Positions 59,101 to 63,224 of a stretch of 64,000 nucleotides of DNA are shown here, in pieces (position 1 is the first letter of the stretch; each line of letters opens with the position of its first letter). A program made the translations under genes and the position numbers. Source of the stretch: Morinoia aosen (Eukaryota > Arthropoda > Malacostraca > Amphipoda > Talitridae); the NCBI GenBank assembly GCA_030386875.1, contig CM059563.1:47026102-47090101 (forward strand), read 5' to 3'. The notes beneath the pieces were generated by a model. That model had not been told where the DNA came from and made no database searches. It was given only the letters and a program-made list of their open reading frames with translations.

Positions 59101-61137
59101 ACTCCTCTAGCCATTCTGTTACTTTTACTTGAATCTTACATACAGAATCAAGGTTACTTGGCTCAAGAATAACTAACTTCACCATTTTCATTTAGTAGGT
59201 TCAGTTGAATTGTTCAAGAACGGCTTAATGAACCCACTGAACTATGCACTGTTTATACAATGCTTTAAAATGGCTTAACCTAATGAAGTTCAAAAGGTTT
59301 ATACAGTGCTTAACCCATTAAGTGCGGCGGGTTAAACTGAAGTTCAATATTCAACTCAAATTAGAGTTAATTTTAGAGATCAATTTTGAAAACAATGAAA
59401 GTTGAATAGATTGAGCCTTTATTAAGTTTCCATTAAACATAGATCAAACTTGGGTTAGTGACTGCTGGTCGGTCAGCAGGATTTAGAAAATCTCCTCAGT
59501 GACCATGGGTGGGTCACGTCACACCCAAAGTATTAAGAATACGGGAATTTAGTACAATTTCTCAAGGAGACAAAAAAATATAGTTATGTTACACATATAA
59601 TTTACAATGAAACTTGTTTTATAGCAATGTTTCAGCAAAGATTTAGCATAGTTTATAGTGTTAAAAACTGGCTTAATTTGAACTAATAATTTGGAATGGT
59701 TTAAACTGTGCTCAAGATTGGCTATACTCACAAGATGAATTTGGTTTGAGTTACATTAAGAAATTTAAAATAAATAGCTATGGTTGAGGTACACACATAG
59801 CTACCAATGAAATTGGTTTCACAGCTATGTTCCTGTAGAGATATAGCACTGTTAATAGAGGATTAAAAACTAGCTTAATATGCATTTTTAATTTGTTACA
59901 GCTACATTTTCGAGGATCAAAGAGAAGATGGCTACAGTTAGGGTGTGCACATTTTTGATAAGAATAAAATGTGTCTCACAGCAATGTTCCTGTAGAGCTG
60001 GCGCACAGCTCGAGGCAGAAGTCCAAACTCCTCCTCATTCATGGCCCAGAGGAAGCCTGGCCCGGTGATGGAGTAGGTTTTGCCGGAGTTGTGGCCACCA
60101 TACCCAACCACGCTCACGTTGTAGCCTTCAATGGAAGAAAACATCAACAAATTTCCAAATACTAACACAATATTGCCAGAATTTGGACAAGTAGAAATTT
60201 AATTTCCCCATAATTATTCACATCATGCAAAATTTCATTGGAGTAACATGTTTGTACACGATGCAATAATCAGTTGAATCACGTTGAAAGAATAAAGTTA
60301 GTTATTGAACAGAATAATTAAATTATTTTTAAAAAGTTCAATAATCTTTTCCAGAAAATTTCATAAAAAACCATAGCCTTGTAGCCACAATTGACATGAT
60401 TTTTGTCCTAAGTTAGATGTTTAAAATATTTTTATTTTCCAGGCATTTGTTAGAAATATGGATACAAATTTCTAATTTAAAACATGACAGAAGCACACCT
60501 ATGCTGATGGTGAAAGCAGCACATGGACAACACACACATATATGGAAGTGGAATATGCAGAGAAAGCTATTATTGAAGGTCAAATAAAATTTTTTTTGAA
60601 CAATAATAGTCTGAAAAATGCAACCTCAAGCATTGTAGTTCATGCATCAATCATTTTATTTATTTTCGCCCATTTTACAACAAACCAAGAGACTAAGCAA
60701 AATTTCAACTTTATACAAAGTTGCTCAAAGTCAAGATGATATTAAATACCAAATAGCATCATCAATAATGCTTAGCTAAGTCTGTTTTATCCATAGAGAG
60801 ATTTTTGCAGGAAAATCTTTCCAAAAATGCTAGATCAAGGTTATTTTTATTCAGAAAAAACAATTTTAAAACCCCCTCAGCAAAATTGTCAGACAAAGTC
60901 AAACTCATTGAGAAAAATTTAATCTGTAGGACAACCTTGCCAGAAATGCTGGACCAAGTCCTCTAGACAGGCAGTGTAGAGCTCCTTCTGTGATACATCA
61001 GCCCCAAACACAGCATCAAAGTCACAGAAGTTGTCCTGCCCCAAGATGAGCTGTGAAGCAGTAGGGGCCACAGCCACATCACTGGCATGGTCGCCCTCCT
61101 TGCTGTCCGAGGTTTCTCCATCCAAGAAGGGTCGCAC
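25897..61137 (-). CDS. cos: Costal-2 / KIF7-KIF27-like kinesin, 19 coding exons, N-terminus missing
   Basis: Kinesin-like scaffold of Hedgehog signalling. In the known family Costal-2/KIF7 holds the Ci/Gli factor and its kinases on microtubules or at the cilium tip. Exons, 5' to 3': 60936-61137, 59980-60125, 58561-58698, 52715-53093, 51878-52013, 50856-51321, 49626-49802, 46974-47224, 43770-44107, 40101-40329, 39028-39556, 37092-37232, 35496-35617, 34068-34209, 31905-32528, 28304-28441, 27381-27668, 26985-27156, 25897-26720. All junctions are GT-AG and phases agree; the total is 5,442 nt (1,813 codons plus stop). Motor domain about residues 1-530, acidic/Ser-rich linker about 745-1000, coiled coils about 1000-1110 and 1340-1540, Gln/His-rich tail. 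Family placement rests on the tail block SSIEYKNELICGRT / LRTLLVRYFSRVIDIR / IAYTELELQFEDQSRLLQKL, which resembles KIF7/KIF27 as I recall them. It is longer than the roughly 1,200-1,400 residues usual in the family. The start lies upstream or in an unrecognised exon. Confidence 0.85.
26985..27156 (-). CDS. cos: Costal-2-like kinesin exon (tail coiled coil)
   Basis: Encodes LQFEDQSRLLQKLEWSYEQA then SLDMERRCAVQQRHFLHYLHKLFRHIDAQETSMQAAR. It continues the KIF7-type tail helix; joined to the previous exon it gives IAYTELELQFEDQSRLLQKL. Acceptor GCGTTGGCAG, donor CCAGAG|GTAACA. Confidence 0.85.
27381..27668 (-). CDS. cos: Costal-2-like kinesin exon (KIF7/KIF27-type tail block)
   Basis: Encodes GMHRQSRRWEAERRFMEVDE, AVDSSIEYKNELICGRTEEF and LEELRTLLVRYFSRVIDIRI ... 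EIAYTELE. As I recall KIF7, its tail reads like DAAIEYKNEAI...ETRALLCKYFDKVVTLRE...QIAFSELEMQLEEQQRL, so this exon is the strongest evidence for the Costal-2/KIF7/KIF27 assignment. Acceptor GCACTGCAG, donor CTCGAG|GTATGT, phase 0. Confidence 0.85.
28304..28441 (-). CDS. cos: Costal-2-like kinesin exon (coiled coil)
   Basis: Encodes CTSSGEGDGGDPALQTARLR then QEIAALRDARDALVEYRQRLNKKIQK. This is an amphipathic helix leading into the conserved tail block. Acceptor GTGCCGTGCAG, donor CAAAAG|GTAAGG, phase 0. Confidence 0.8.
28746..30579 (+). mobile_element. RTE-like LINE, 5'-truncated and decayed, in a kinesin intron
   Basis: Reverse transcriptase blocks in order: CVVPLYKGKGDKYECSNSRG ISLL, YWAFMDLEKAYDRVDREAL, LSPWLFNLFMDG, LLFADDTALVADSE, KLRVNVNKSKVM. 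A C-terminal part follows (VPVLLYGAESWGLR ... VDERVLGWFGHVERM). Three in-frame stops (near 28943, 29105 and 29396) and one frameshift near 29845 disable it. The endonuclease part is absent. The 3' end is an (ATGT)n run at 30557-30578, as RTE-type LINEs often have. Opposite in strand to the host gene. Confidence 0.85.
30585..30925 (-). mobile_element. Dispersed retroposon R1, copy abutting the LINE tail
   Basis: ATCCCTAACCGCAAAAAAAT ... AGGCACCATTTAGTAGG ... CAGCAGTGAACCGAAAAAAA ... TATCCCCCTGAG. Its A/T tail meets the LINE's (ATGT)n tail directly, so the LINE probably inserted in or at that tail. Confidence 0.75.
31050..31245. repeat. 190-bp repeat pair, copy A
   Basis: GTTGGAGAAGTTATCAACAT TTTCAAGGAGCTCG and AACCTATTCAGTAAGTGAA match 32820-33010 in the same orientation with about 80% identity. 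Confidence 0.75.
31905..32528 (-). CDS. cos: Costal-2-like kinesin exon (low-complexity, 208 codons)
   Basis: Encodes ADMRTAASEDDRTGGGSMVE ... KTSNVSSPSNVIKGADLSSL ... KSRTKAVVSVQGLSQPHKRR. A Ser/Thr/Asn- and Lys-rich disordered stretch without known domains, sitting between the two coiled-coil blocks. Acceptor GATGTTGCAG, donor GAACAC|GTGAGT, both phase 0. Two related roughly 190-bp repeats flank it in the adjoining introns. Confidence 0.75.
32707..32822. repeat. 27-bp tandem array, about 4 copies
   Basis: AATTAGTATAATTTTTATTT plus GAACTAA repeated beside the next repeat copy. AT-rich slippage array. Confidence 0.8.
32823..33010. repeat. 190-bp repeat pair, copy B
   Basis: Counterpart of 31050-31245, sharing GGTGATGCTAGA, GAGAAGTTATCGACATTTTC and ACTATTCAGTAAGTGAA. 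The two copies bracket a kinesin exon. Confidence 0.75.
33114..33639. mobile_element. Tigger/pogo-like MITE carrying a nested MITE
   Basis: The left end CAGGAGGTCCTCGGCTTAC and the complement of the right end (CAGGGAGTCCCCGGCCTAC) form a 19-bp imperfect inverted repeat of the kind found on pogo/Tigger-type elements. A clean TA duplication is not visible on the left. It is interrupted by the element at 33155-33330. Confidence 0.6.
33155..33330. mobile_element. Small MITE nested in the Tigger-like element
   Basis: The ends GCCCATAGACGATCAATTTA and ...AAATTGATCATCTATGGGC are inverted repeats. An internal direct copy of the left end begins at 33253. Family unknown. Confidence 0.7.
34068..34209 (-). 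CDS. cos: Costal-2-like kinesin exon (coiled coil)
   Basis: Encodes VEEVSKVAARVQQLRSELEE then LHTLVRTGEQRQQQLQRLATHRTRKPQ, a clear coiled coil. The donor is uncertain. CCTCAG|GTCCTC is used here; a second phase-0 site 15 nt further on (CTCCTT|GTAATG) would add five hydrophobic residues. Confidence 0.75.
34545..34840 (-). mobile_element. Dispersed retroposon R1, diverged copy
   Basis: TTAGTTTAAGATTCCCTAGC ... CTACGCATAAAAACAAGTTA ... TATCCCTCCTGAGGG; internal deletions. Confidence 0.6.
35190..35412. repeat. piggyBac-like MITE, diverged copy
   Basis: AAAACTGAAGTTCAATATTG ... ACTACTGGTCGATCAGCAG ... TGGTTCACGTCGCAG matches 59314-59532. The TTAA flanks are not preserved here. Confidence 0.5.
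35496..35617 (-). CDS. cos: Costal-2-like kinesin exon (coiled coil)
   Basis: Encodes SCRSSAATAAVQQLRQALQQ then YRHRASAIDSFSNIIEATKT. Two acceptors lie 8 nt apart. Only GGCTGCTCAG, giving SCRSS, keeps phase with the preceding exon, so that one was chosen. Donor ACGCC|GTGAGT. Confidence 0.75.
35618..37091. other. Kinesin intron, no element recognised
   Basis: AT-rich intronic DNA. Short direct repeats of CAACAACAAAACTCTTCTTTT occur near 36925-37040; nothing else stands out. Confidence 0.4.
37092..37232 (-). CDS. cos: Costal-2-like kinesin exon (coiled coil)
   Basis: Forty-seven codons in one heptad-rich helix: ECQLRSMQRGAAEKEELLRQ then NRDKLLALQRVIDRDTIQLAQAERRVQ. Acceptor GATGTGCAG, donor GTCCAG|GTCTGT; both ends phase 0. 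Confidence 0.8.
37906..38400 (-). mobile_element. LINE fragment, C-terminal end of a reverse transcriptase ORF
   Basis: An open 156-codon block reads MLYRTLISPYLQYGIEAWHG ... IFTLQKRAIRAVKNLEYNAH ... LKLPDLYKISICNFIYKTLR and ends NLETHFLSEY. This is the typical C-terminal end of jockey/CR1-type LINE ORF2. Catalytic motifs are missing because the copy is 5'-truncated at about 38400. Same strand as the kinesin gene, within its intron. Confidence 0.8.
39028..39556 (-). CDS. cos: Costal-2-like kinesin exon (acidic linker)
   Basis: Encodes LDVFSEFMTSADASSEEDDP ... SSNSGEDSDMDMDSCESESS ... VREANKRRQRELTETIREK. A strongly acidic Ser/Asp/Glu stretch is followed by a basic helical end that starts the first coiled coil. 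In the known family this linker region is a phosphorylation and partner-binding area; that role here is inference. Acceptor TTATTCACAG, donor GAGAAG|GTGAGG, phase 0. Confidence 0.8.
40101..40329 (-). CDS. cos: Costal-2-like kinesin exon (Ala/Ser-rich)
   Basis: Encodes ELSEPGDLKTSSRNTSSAAA then AAAPNAAAYSDAGSSCNSCSSSS and EEFHEQLAVLITSFGDQTCRLVGAVQD. The Ala and Ser runs come from GC-rich trinucleotide-like DNA. The C-terminal part looks helical. Acceptor TTTTTCCAG, donor GGACAG|GTCGGT. Confidence 0.75.
40785..41640 (-). repeat. 21-bp tandem array, left arm, about 41 units
   Basis: Each unit translates as WINLNLT on the minus strand and QVKFKLI on the plus strand, giving ORFs up to 289 codons. 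This is a by-product of a period divisible by three. Confidence 0.95.
42622..43040 (+). repeat. 21-bp tandem array, right arm, about 20 units
   Basis: Inverted partner of the left-arm array, with the same unit and a dominant ACTCGG variant where the left arm has ACTTGG. The uniform variant suggests that each arm homogenised separately. Confidence 0.95.
43190..43570 (-). mobile_element. Dispersed retroposon R1, diverged copy
   Basis: GTTCCAAACAGAAGAAGGAG ... GGCACCATTAACTTTGGAGT ... ATAATCAGAACAGCAGTAAA follow the R1 consensus. Confidence 0.65.
43648..43702. repeat. 27-bp tandem duplication
   Basis: GCCTTAGATAAAGGC.TCTTTCA occurs twice in tandem in a kinesin intron. Confidence 0.7.
43770..44107 (-). 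CDS. cos: Costal-2-like kinesin exon (neck-distal globular segment)
   Basis: Encodes LQFGSNQLQQLVDAADGILR ... VGVSQHCDVAAGSPHVLAGY ... DRTLHVIG. There are no recognised motifs. Cys-, Gly- and Tyr-rich composition suggests a folded segment and not a coiled coil. Acceptor CTGGGTTGCAG, donor GTAATTG|GTGAGT, phase 1. The surrounding introns hold the Foldback-like palindrome and an 846-bp hairpin element. Confidence 0.75.
44387..45232. mobile_element. Inverted-repeat element, 846 bp
   Basis: The ends GGACAGCGTCCCCCATA and TATGGGGGACGCTGTCC are perfect complements over 17 bp. Internal arms also pair: GCTTCTTGTCCGAGTTTTTG ... GAAAGACGAGGGCTTTTAT against its complement at 44780-44860. No coding sequence. 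Target duplication is not evident, so the superfamily is open. Confidence 0.75.
45240..46010 (+). mobile_element. Possible solo LTR with a short leader (fossil)
   Basis: A roughly 750-bp block begins after the previous element, contains several AATAAA motifs, and ends just before TGGTCCCAGAAGTGGGAT. The latter looks like the primer-binding region that follows a Gypsy-type LTR. No internal genes remain. Boundaries are approximate and the family is tentative. Confidence 0.35.
46010..46970. other. Kinesin intron, nothing recognised
   Basis: A/C-rich intronic sequence with a spurious ORF at 46328-46585. Confidence 0.4.
46974..47224 (-). CDS. cos: Costal-2-like kinesin exon (low-complexity linker)
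   Basis: Encodes AITGSGGAAVVQSLLGEPRG ... NNDPGSIQGNTDVHSGTNTN ... QALSPEEVFR, an Asn/Thr/Ala-rich linker after the motor. Acceptor CTGCTTTAACAG, donor TTTTCAG|GTCAGC; the split codon restores Arg before LQFGSN of the next exon. A fragment of this exon recurs in the upstream intron at 48445-48512. Confidence 0.75.
47755..48340. repeat. 66-bp minisatellite, about 8.8 copies, in a kinesin intron
   Basis: The unit CCAACCATGACTTTTATACC then ACCATATCTCGTTGTGTTAC ... CAAACCTCCACTG has about 95% identity between copies. It is open on both strands (MTFIPPYLVVLLNISYKPPL; GGLYDMFSNTTRYGGIKVMV) because 66 is divisible by three. Confidence 0.95.
48445..48512 (-). pseudogene. Partial copy of a kinesin exon inside an intron
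   Basis: CTCTGTTGCACGTGGGAGGC GTTGGTGC matches 27 of 28 bases of the exon at 47017-47044. After a gap, TGAGTGAACGTCACTGTTGC matches the same exon near 47068-47087. It lies in the intron just upstream of that exon. No intact reading frame. Confidence 0.6.
48570..48720. repeat. Intronic segment duplicated at 49895-50055
   Basis: ATTCATTTATCTTAAAGATG ... CAATCAAAATATGAATAAAC ... ATCATAACTTTA parallels ATTCATTGATCTTTTACGTG ... AATCAAAACATGGATAAA ... ATCACAACTTTA. About 70% identity, so an old local duplication. Confidence 0.5.
49210..49530 (-). mobile_element. Dispersed retroposon R1, copy with a fragment beside it
   Basis: GTTCCCTAACCACAACAACG ... CCTTTTAGTATGGAGTCGGG ... CCTATTCTATTTCAACAAAG. 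A second truncated piece with the same start lies at 49100-49195. Confidence 0.7.
49626..49802 (-). CDS. cos: Costal-2-like kinesin exon closing the motor domain
   Basis: Encodes ESLGGNCLTLLVCCASPRRE then DLPATLLAMKYGGLARYIINRPCINDITSEVAALLADTQ. This is the clearest family signature in the gene. It matches the kinesin DSLGGN--TLMI-C-SP---N--ETL-TL-YA-RAR-I-NKP of the KIF4/KIF21/KIF7/KIF27 group. Acceptor AACGTTGCAG, donor ACTCAG|GTAG, phase 0 at both ends. Confidence 0.9.
50110..50500 (-). mobile_element. Dispersed retroposon R1, youngest copy with (ATT)n tail
   Basis: An (ATT)13-type tail at 50110-50152 is followed by the complete unit ending CCCCCTGAGGGG. It is nearly identical to the copy 28 kb away at 22376, so both are recent. 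It lies in a kinesin intron, on the same strand as the gene. Confidence 0.85.
50518..50832. repeat. Tandem array, 72-85-bp unit, about 4 copies
   Basis: GAATATATGTACAAA ... GACAAAGAACATACAAAGAA recurs at 50550, 50622, 50696 and 50780. It ends about 24 bp before the splice donor of the exon at 50856. Confidence 0.75.
50856..51321 (-). CDS. cos: Costal-2-like kinesin exon with large insert in the microtubule-binding region
   Basis: About 155 codons, ending CLAEVIRCLVNRN ... VPYSRCMLTQLLK. These match the kinesin helix L--VI-AL and the VPYRDSKLTRLLQ strand. The preceding roughly 110 residues (from DPSAVGSS to VMTGDHQ) are low-complexity Ser/Asp-rich and have no counterpart in ordinary motors. 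Donor CTCAAG|GTGTGC, phase 0; acceptor GTGATCAG. A 72-85-bp tandem array ends directly beyond the donor. Confidence 0.85.
51878..52013 (-). CDS. cos: Costal-2-like kinesin exon with altered switch II
   Basis: Encodes (D)GKPFIVCSRLNFVDLGGLEE then RLTTSGVLGPLSGLPNGCLARPAN. Kinesins have S-L--VDLAGSER here. This copy reads VDLGGLEER, so the Ala and Ser of DLAGSE are replaced while the Gly and Glu remain. Acceptor GTCGTGCAG, donor AACCT|GTGAGG, split codon with the next exon. Confidence 0.82.
52715..53093 (-). CDS. cos: Costal-2-like kinesin exon with expanded switch I loop
   Basis: Begins GSVMVPGLSSVDCNSITEVL then NCLEAGLLARHN, which fits kinesin helix alpha-3. It ends ANSHASFTITLQQRKLAN, corresponding to the canonical S-SRSH-IFTI. 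About 78 residues separate ARH from SHASF where about 13 are usual, and the inserted part is Gly/Asp/Ser-rich. The switch I sequence N--SSRSH is reduced to NSHAS. Acceptor TGTTTGTAG|GGG, donor AATG|GTGAGT. Confidence 0.8.
53383..54147. mobile_element. mariner-type long-arm MITE, 765 bp
   Basis: The ends are CCGGGTGTCCCACAAAAATG and its complement, with TA on both flanks. The arms pair over about 200 bp (ACTAATTGTTCAAAGGAA on both sides). No transposase. It lies only 51 bp from the hAT-type element. Confidence 0.85.
54191..54198. repeat. Target-site duplication CTCGTTAG, left
   Basis: Identical to 58031-58038; eight bases as made by hAT transposases. Confidence 0.9.
55390..55988 (-). mobile_element. 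Penelope-like retroelement 3' end, left half of palindrome
   Basis: On the minus strand it runs from the Cys-rich endonuclease start (CAGTTGTACAGTTGTGTGCA) through an AT-rich 3' region to CTGATGATGGAGCTGGACTC then CAAAACGTATTCC. It is the inverted partner of 56030-56590, with about 85% identity over some 500 bp. Confidence 0.7.
55500..55550 (-). ncRNA. Hammerhead-ribozyme-like remnant in the left Penelope half
   Basis: CTGATGA, then a TGGAG/CTCCA stem with a 5-nt loop, then AAAAC where GAAAC is expected. Penelope-like elements are known to carry hammerhead motifs near their ends. The altered base suggests the motif is inactive. Confidence 0.35.
56030..56590 (+). mobile_element. Penelope-like retroelement 3' end, right half, with GIY-YIG motif
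   Basis: Encodes LYSCVQCTSSYVGMTSRNFY then NRMAEHRDRSFRSG. The C--C, YVG-T-R and EHR residues match the GIY-YIG endonuclease at the C-terminus of Penelope-like elements. The remaining 3' part is non-coding and decayed. Reverse transcriptase is absent. Head-to-head pairs of partial copies are known for this class. Confidence 0.75.
56498..56545 (+). ncRNA. Hammerhead-ribozyme-like remnant in the right Penelope half
   Basis: CTGATGATGGATCTGGACTC plus CAAAACG is the counterpart of the left-half motif, with a weaker stem. Same expected position near the element's 3' end. Confidence 0.3.
57350..57715 (+). other. Unpaired coding-like segment in the right hAT arm
   Basis: This segment has no partner in the left arm. 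After an acceptor-like CTGTTCTTGCAG it has an open frame: MRCPQFPIRGTESRVGLKCL then YQAQMHKNTQSSLDLEFPSD DTSPLVKKDDFGHSYSQNY. It could be a leftover of the autonomous element or a captured host exon. The product is unrecognised. Confidence 0.25.
58031..58038. repeat. Target-site duplication CTCGTTAG, right
   Basis: Identical to 54191-54198. Intact duplications imply that the composite moved as one unit, or that the internal insertion came later. Confidence 0.9.
58561..58698 (-). CDS. cos: Costal-2-like kinesin exon (motor core, VRVSYLEIYNE-type strand)
   Basis: Encodes DLSGSEGGLAEVRVSVSYLL then CGDAVYDLLTAQSGLIPLPVLSDHR. This aligns with the kinesin V-VS-LEIYNE-V-DLL strand. The EIYNE stretch is replaced by LLCGD, so the usual acidic signature is lost. 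The donor is CACAGG|GTCAGT in phase 0, and joining to the next exon gives HRGSVMVPGL, the expected turn before the next motor strand. Confidence 0.8.
58700..59300. other. Kinesin intron, nothing recognised
   Basis: AT-rich, with no repeat or exon found. Confidence 0.4.
59314..59532. mobile_element. piggyBac-like MITE, TTAA flanks, 219 bp
   Basis: TTAA lies on both sides (59310-59313 and 59533-59536). The left end CCCATTAAGTGCGGCGGGT is imperfectly complementary to the right end GGGTCACGTCACACCCAAAG. A related copy lies at 35190-35412. Confidence 0.55.
59980..60125 (-). CDS. cos: Costal-2-like kinesin exon with degenerate P-loop
   Basis: Encodes GYNVSVVGYGGHNSGKTYSI then TGPGFLWAMNEEEFGLLPRAVRQLYRNIA. 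The canonical kinesin Walker A is GQTGSGKT. Here it reads GGHNSGKT at about residues 77-84, keeping GKT but losing the usual Q-T-G. The following EEFGLLPRAVRQLY matches the G-I-PRAV-LF helix of kinesins. Donor GCT|GTGAGA, phase 0; acceptor CCATTGAAG. Confidence 0.85.
60126..60935. other. Kinesin intron, nothing recognised
   Basis: AT-rich, with a spurious short ORF at 60542-60739. Confidence 0.4.
60936..61137 (-). CDS. cos: Costal-2-like kinesin, first recognised exon (motor N-terminus)
   Basis: Encodes VRPFLDGET ... LILGQDNFCDFDAVFG ... LYTACLEDLVQHFWQ. This matches the kinesin strand that normally reads VAVRVRPL and the F-FD-VF segment before the P-loop. The acceptor is TTGTATGCAG and the donor is CAAG|GTTGTC in phase 1. 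An ATG overlaps the acceptor and would give MQVRPF, so translation could start here without splicing. That would drop the first motor beta strand, so an upstream exon is more likely. Confidence 0.8.
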
Positions 61138-62580
61138 CTGCATACAAAACCAGATTAGCTTAGTTCAATGCAAACAACAAAACAATATGTCTCTATTTAA
61201 TTTTAATTGTTTTCAAAACAGTATTGAAAATATATACAACAATGTGACTCAATAATCAGTTGGTTCCCAAAAATAAAACACAAGCACCTACATATGACAA
61301 ATTAGCTTTACATGAATAATTTGAAAATGGTATACAAAGAACATACTCTACAAATTCTCTGGAAATCACAAATCTATCTAATAAAAATAAAACTAGTTCT
61401 GCAACCAATATCAGAAAAAATTAAAAAGCAATAGAAAGTATACTAAATGCATATCCAGTATGAAAAATTACCATACTTGAGAGAGACAAGCATTCTTATG
61501 TTCAAATGATGGCTTTGATAAGTTACAATATAACTCACAAATAAAGAAGCCAAAATTAGCAGAGTATGTACAGATAATTCTGAATACCTCAACACAAATG
61601 ATCAATTTATAGGACTATTTGTGAATGTTGTCTAATACTTGAATAAAATGAAGAACCAAGCAGACAACAAGGTCTGATGGCTGGGACCAGTATGTTCAGC
61701 TACCTTCATATAGAGTAATTAGAGGATACAACATGTATGCTCTGATGTGTAATGCATCCACTTGAAGTTTAAAGTGAGGCCAAACCAAATACCTAACTCT
61801 ACTTTTATTACTTGATTTATTGAATAATATCCTGGTTTCATTGAATGCTCAACCATTTATACTGGTTGGAATAAAAGAAATACCTCACTATATTTTTTAC
61901 TATATCTGGATAATTTGTCATAAATTACTACATGGCTCAAAACTTCCAATTACAAAGTTTTCAATGAATTATTTTTGTTTCCTTCATTGTTAAATTACTT
62001 CCAAGGATGTTTTCAGCATAGGGTAATTCATCAAATATCAAACTGAACTGATTATCGAACTTTGAAAATATGCGCGTAATAAATTTCTTAAGCATCCAAA
62101 CTTGCACAGTGCCGGTGATCTTACATCTAAAACTCCTATTTTAGTGATAAGAACTCATTTCTGTGAGCTGCAAACTGCTACCAGCTGTTGCGAACACATT
62201 TTCTGTACGACCCTTACAAATTGGTCATATTTTTTCACTTGAAAAATCTTACGCACCTCGGGAAAATTGCGACGGTTTAACTGTTGTTGTGCCAACGTCA
62301 ACCTCCCGTCATAACTAGAAAGTAGTGTTGTCAAATGATGTTCTGTTGCTGTATTTTTTTCTTTCCCGCTAAAAACTTGATAATTATTCCATGTTCGACA
62401 TTCAGTTCCTATTTCATGTCAGTATTAAATACTGAACAAAGGGGTTCGAATCAAAATTCCTTAAAAATCATGAATTTATGCCTCGAACAAGGCTTTTCGA
62501 TTCTTAATTCTTTTAAATAACTGAATCGATCTATTGAACGCATGTTTCATTTCCTTAAAATATTGTATTAACGCTTGATA
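61138..62580. other. Region upstream of the first recognised kinesin exon
   Basis: The missing N-terminal exon or promoter should lie here or beyond. A good minus-strand donor (CCCGAG|GTGCGTAAG) occurs at about 62256, but no frame ending there opens with a usable ATG. It could at most be a 5' UTR exon. Confidence 0.3.
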
Positions 62581-62600
62581 ATAACAATGAATAGTTGAAG

Positions 62601-63222
62601 ATGGCGACCAATCAGCTGCTGGTGTTCCAAGGCCCTCAAGATCATCAATGATTTGTCTGGCTACATTTACTGATGATCAATCCCTTGCCAAGAAAATTGA
62701 TGCAAGCATCAATAATAATTCATTGACGCGTGCTCTACACTCTACTCCAAAAAAGGTCACACAGGTTGATGATCACAATGATGGTTCAACAAGCACTGCA
62801 AATGAAACATCGACATCATATTCAAATTTCCAAGCTTAAACAAACAAACAAAACAAACATCGGCATCTTTGGGATGCTTTATTTCCAATCAAGCCTGATA
62901 CAAATGATCTTAAGCATTGGTTTTTCAAATGTCTTATAACTAACACTATGTATAGGACACCATGACGGTTCCCCCGTAAAGTCGGTACCCATTTCCGACA
63001 CCTGGGTCGAGTGGGGATATTGTGCTTGAGCTTTCCCTTATACCCAACGGGGAAAATCGCAGCGCCAGCGCCGGGATACGAACCCGCGACTCCAACATAC
63101 AAGTCCGATCCCTTAACCGCTGTGCCACCGCAAGCATTCCAAGAAAATCCAGTGCACCAAAGAAAAAAAGAATGAAAGAAAAACGTTTATTTTCCAAGTG
63201 GCCACATGAGGTGTACAAATAG
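62601..63222 (+). pseudogene. Decayed coding sequence interrupted by a SINE
   Basis: AAGATGGCGACC resembles a start context and opens MATNQLLVFQGPQDHQ, then stops at TGA (62649). The adjoining frame carries on as FTDDQSLAKKIDASINNNSL TRALHSTPKK to SNFQ, where the SINE begins. Beyond the SINE lies PKKKRMKEKRLFSKWPHE. One frameshift near 62645 and the insertion would explain the breaks. It could instead be the first exon of a divergent gene. The product is unrecognised. Confidence 0.3.
62835..63136 (-). mobile_element. tRNA-related SINE, copy 2, with target duplication
   Basis: The minus strand reads GGTGGCACAGCGGTTAAGG (A-box-like), GGGTTCGTATCCCGGCGC (B box), then the body, and ends with a (TTTG)n tail. 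TTCCAAG flanks both sides (62828-62834, 63137-63143). More complete than copy 1 at 20343. Confidence 0.85.
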
Positions 63223-63224
63223 AT

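Noticed and set aside
62240-62330. Possible first coding exon of the kinesin (VAIFP-like frame before a strong donor)
   Set aside because: The frame resembling the family's N-terminus has a stop two codons upstream and no ATG, so the likeness is probably chance.
20343-63136. tRNA genes at the B-box-like sequences
   Set aside because: Both occurrences are heads of SINE copies with matching bodies; no cloverleaf with full acceptor stem was evident.
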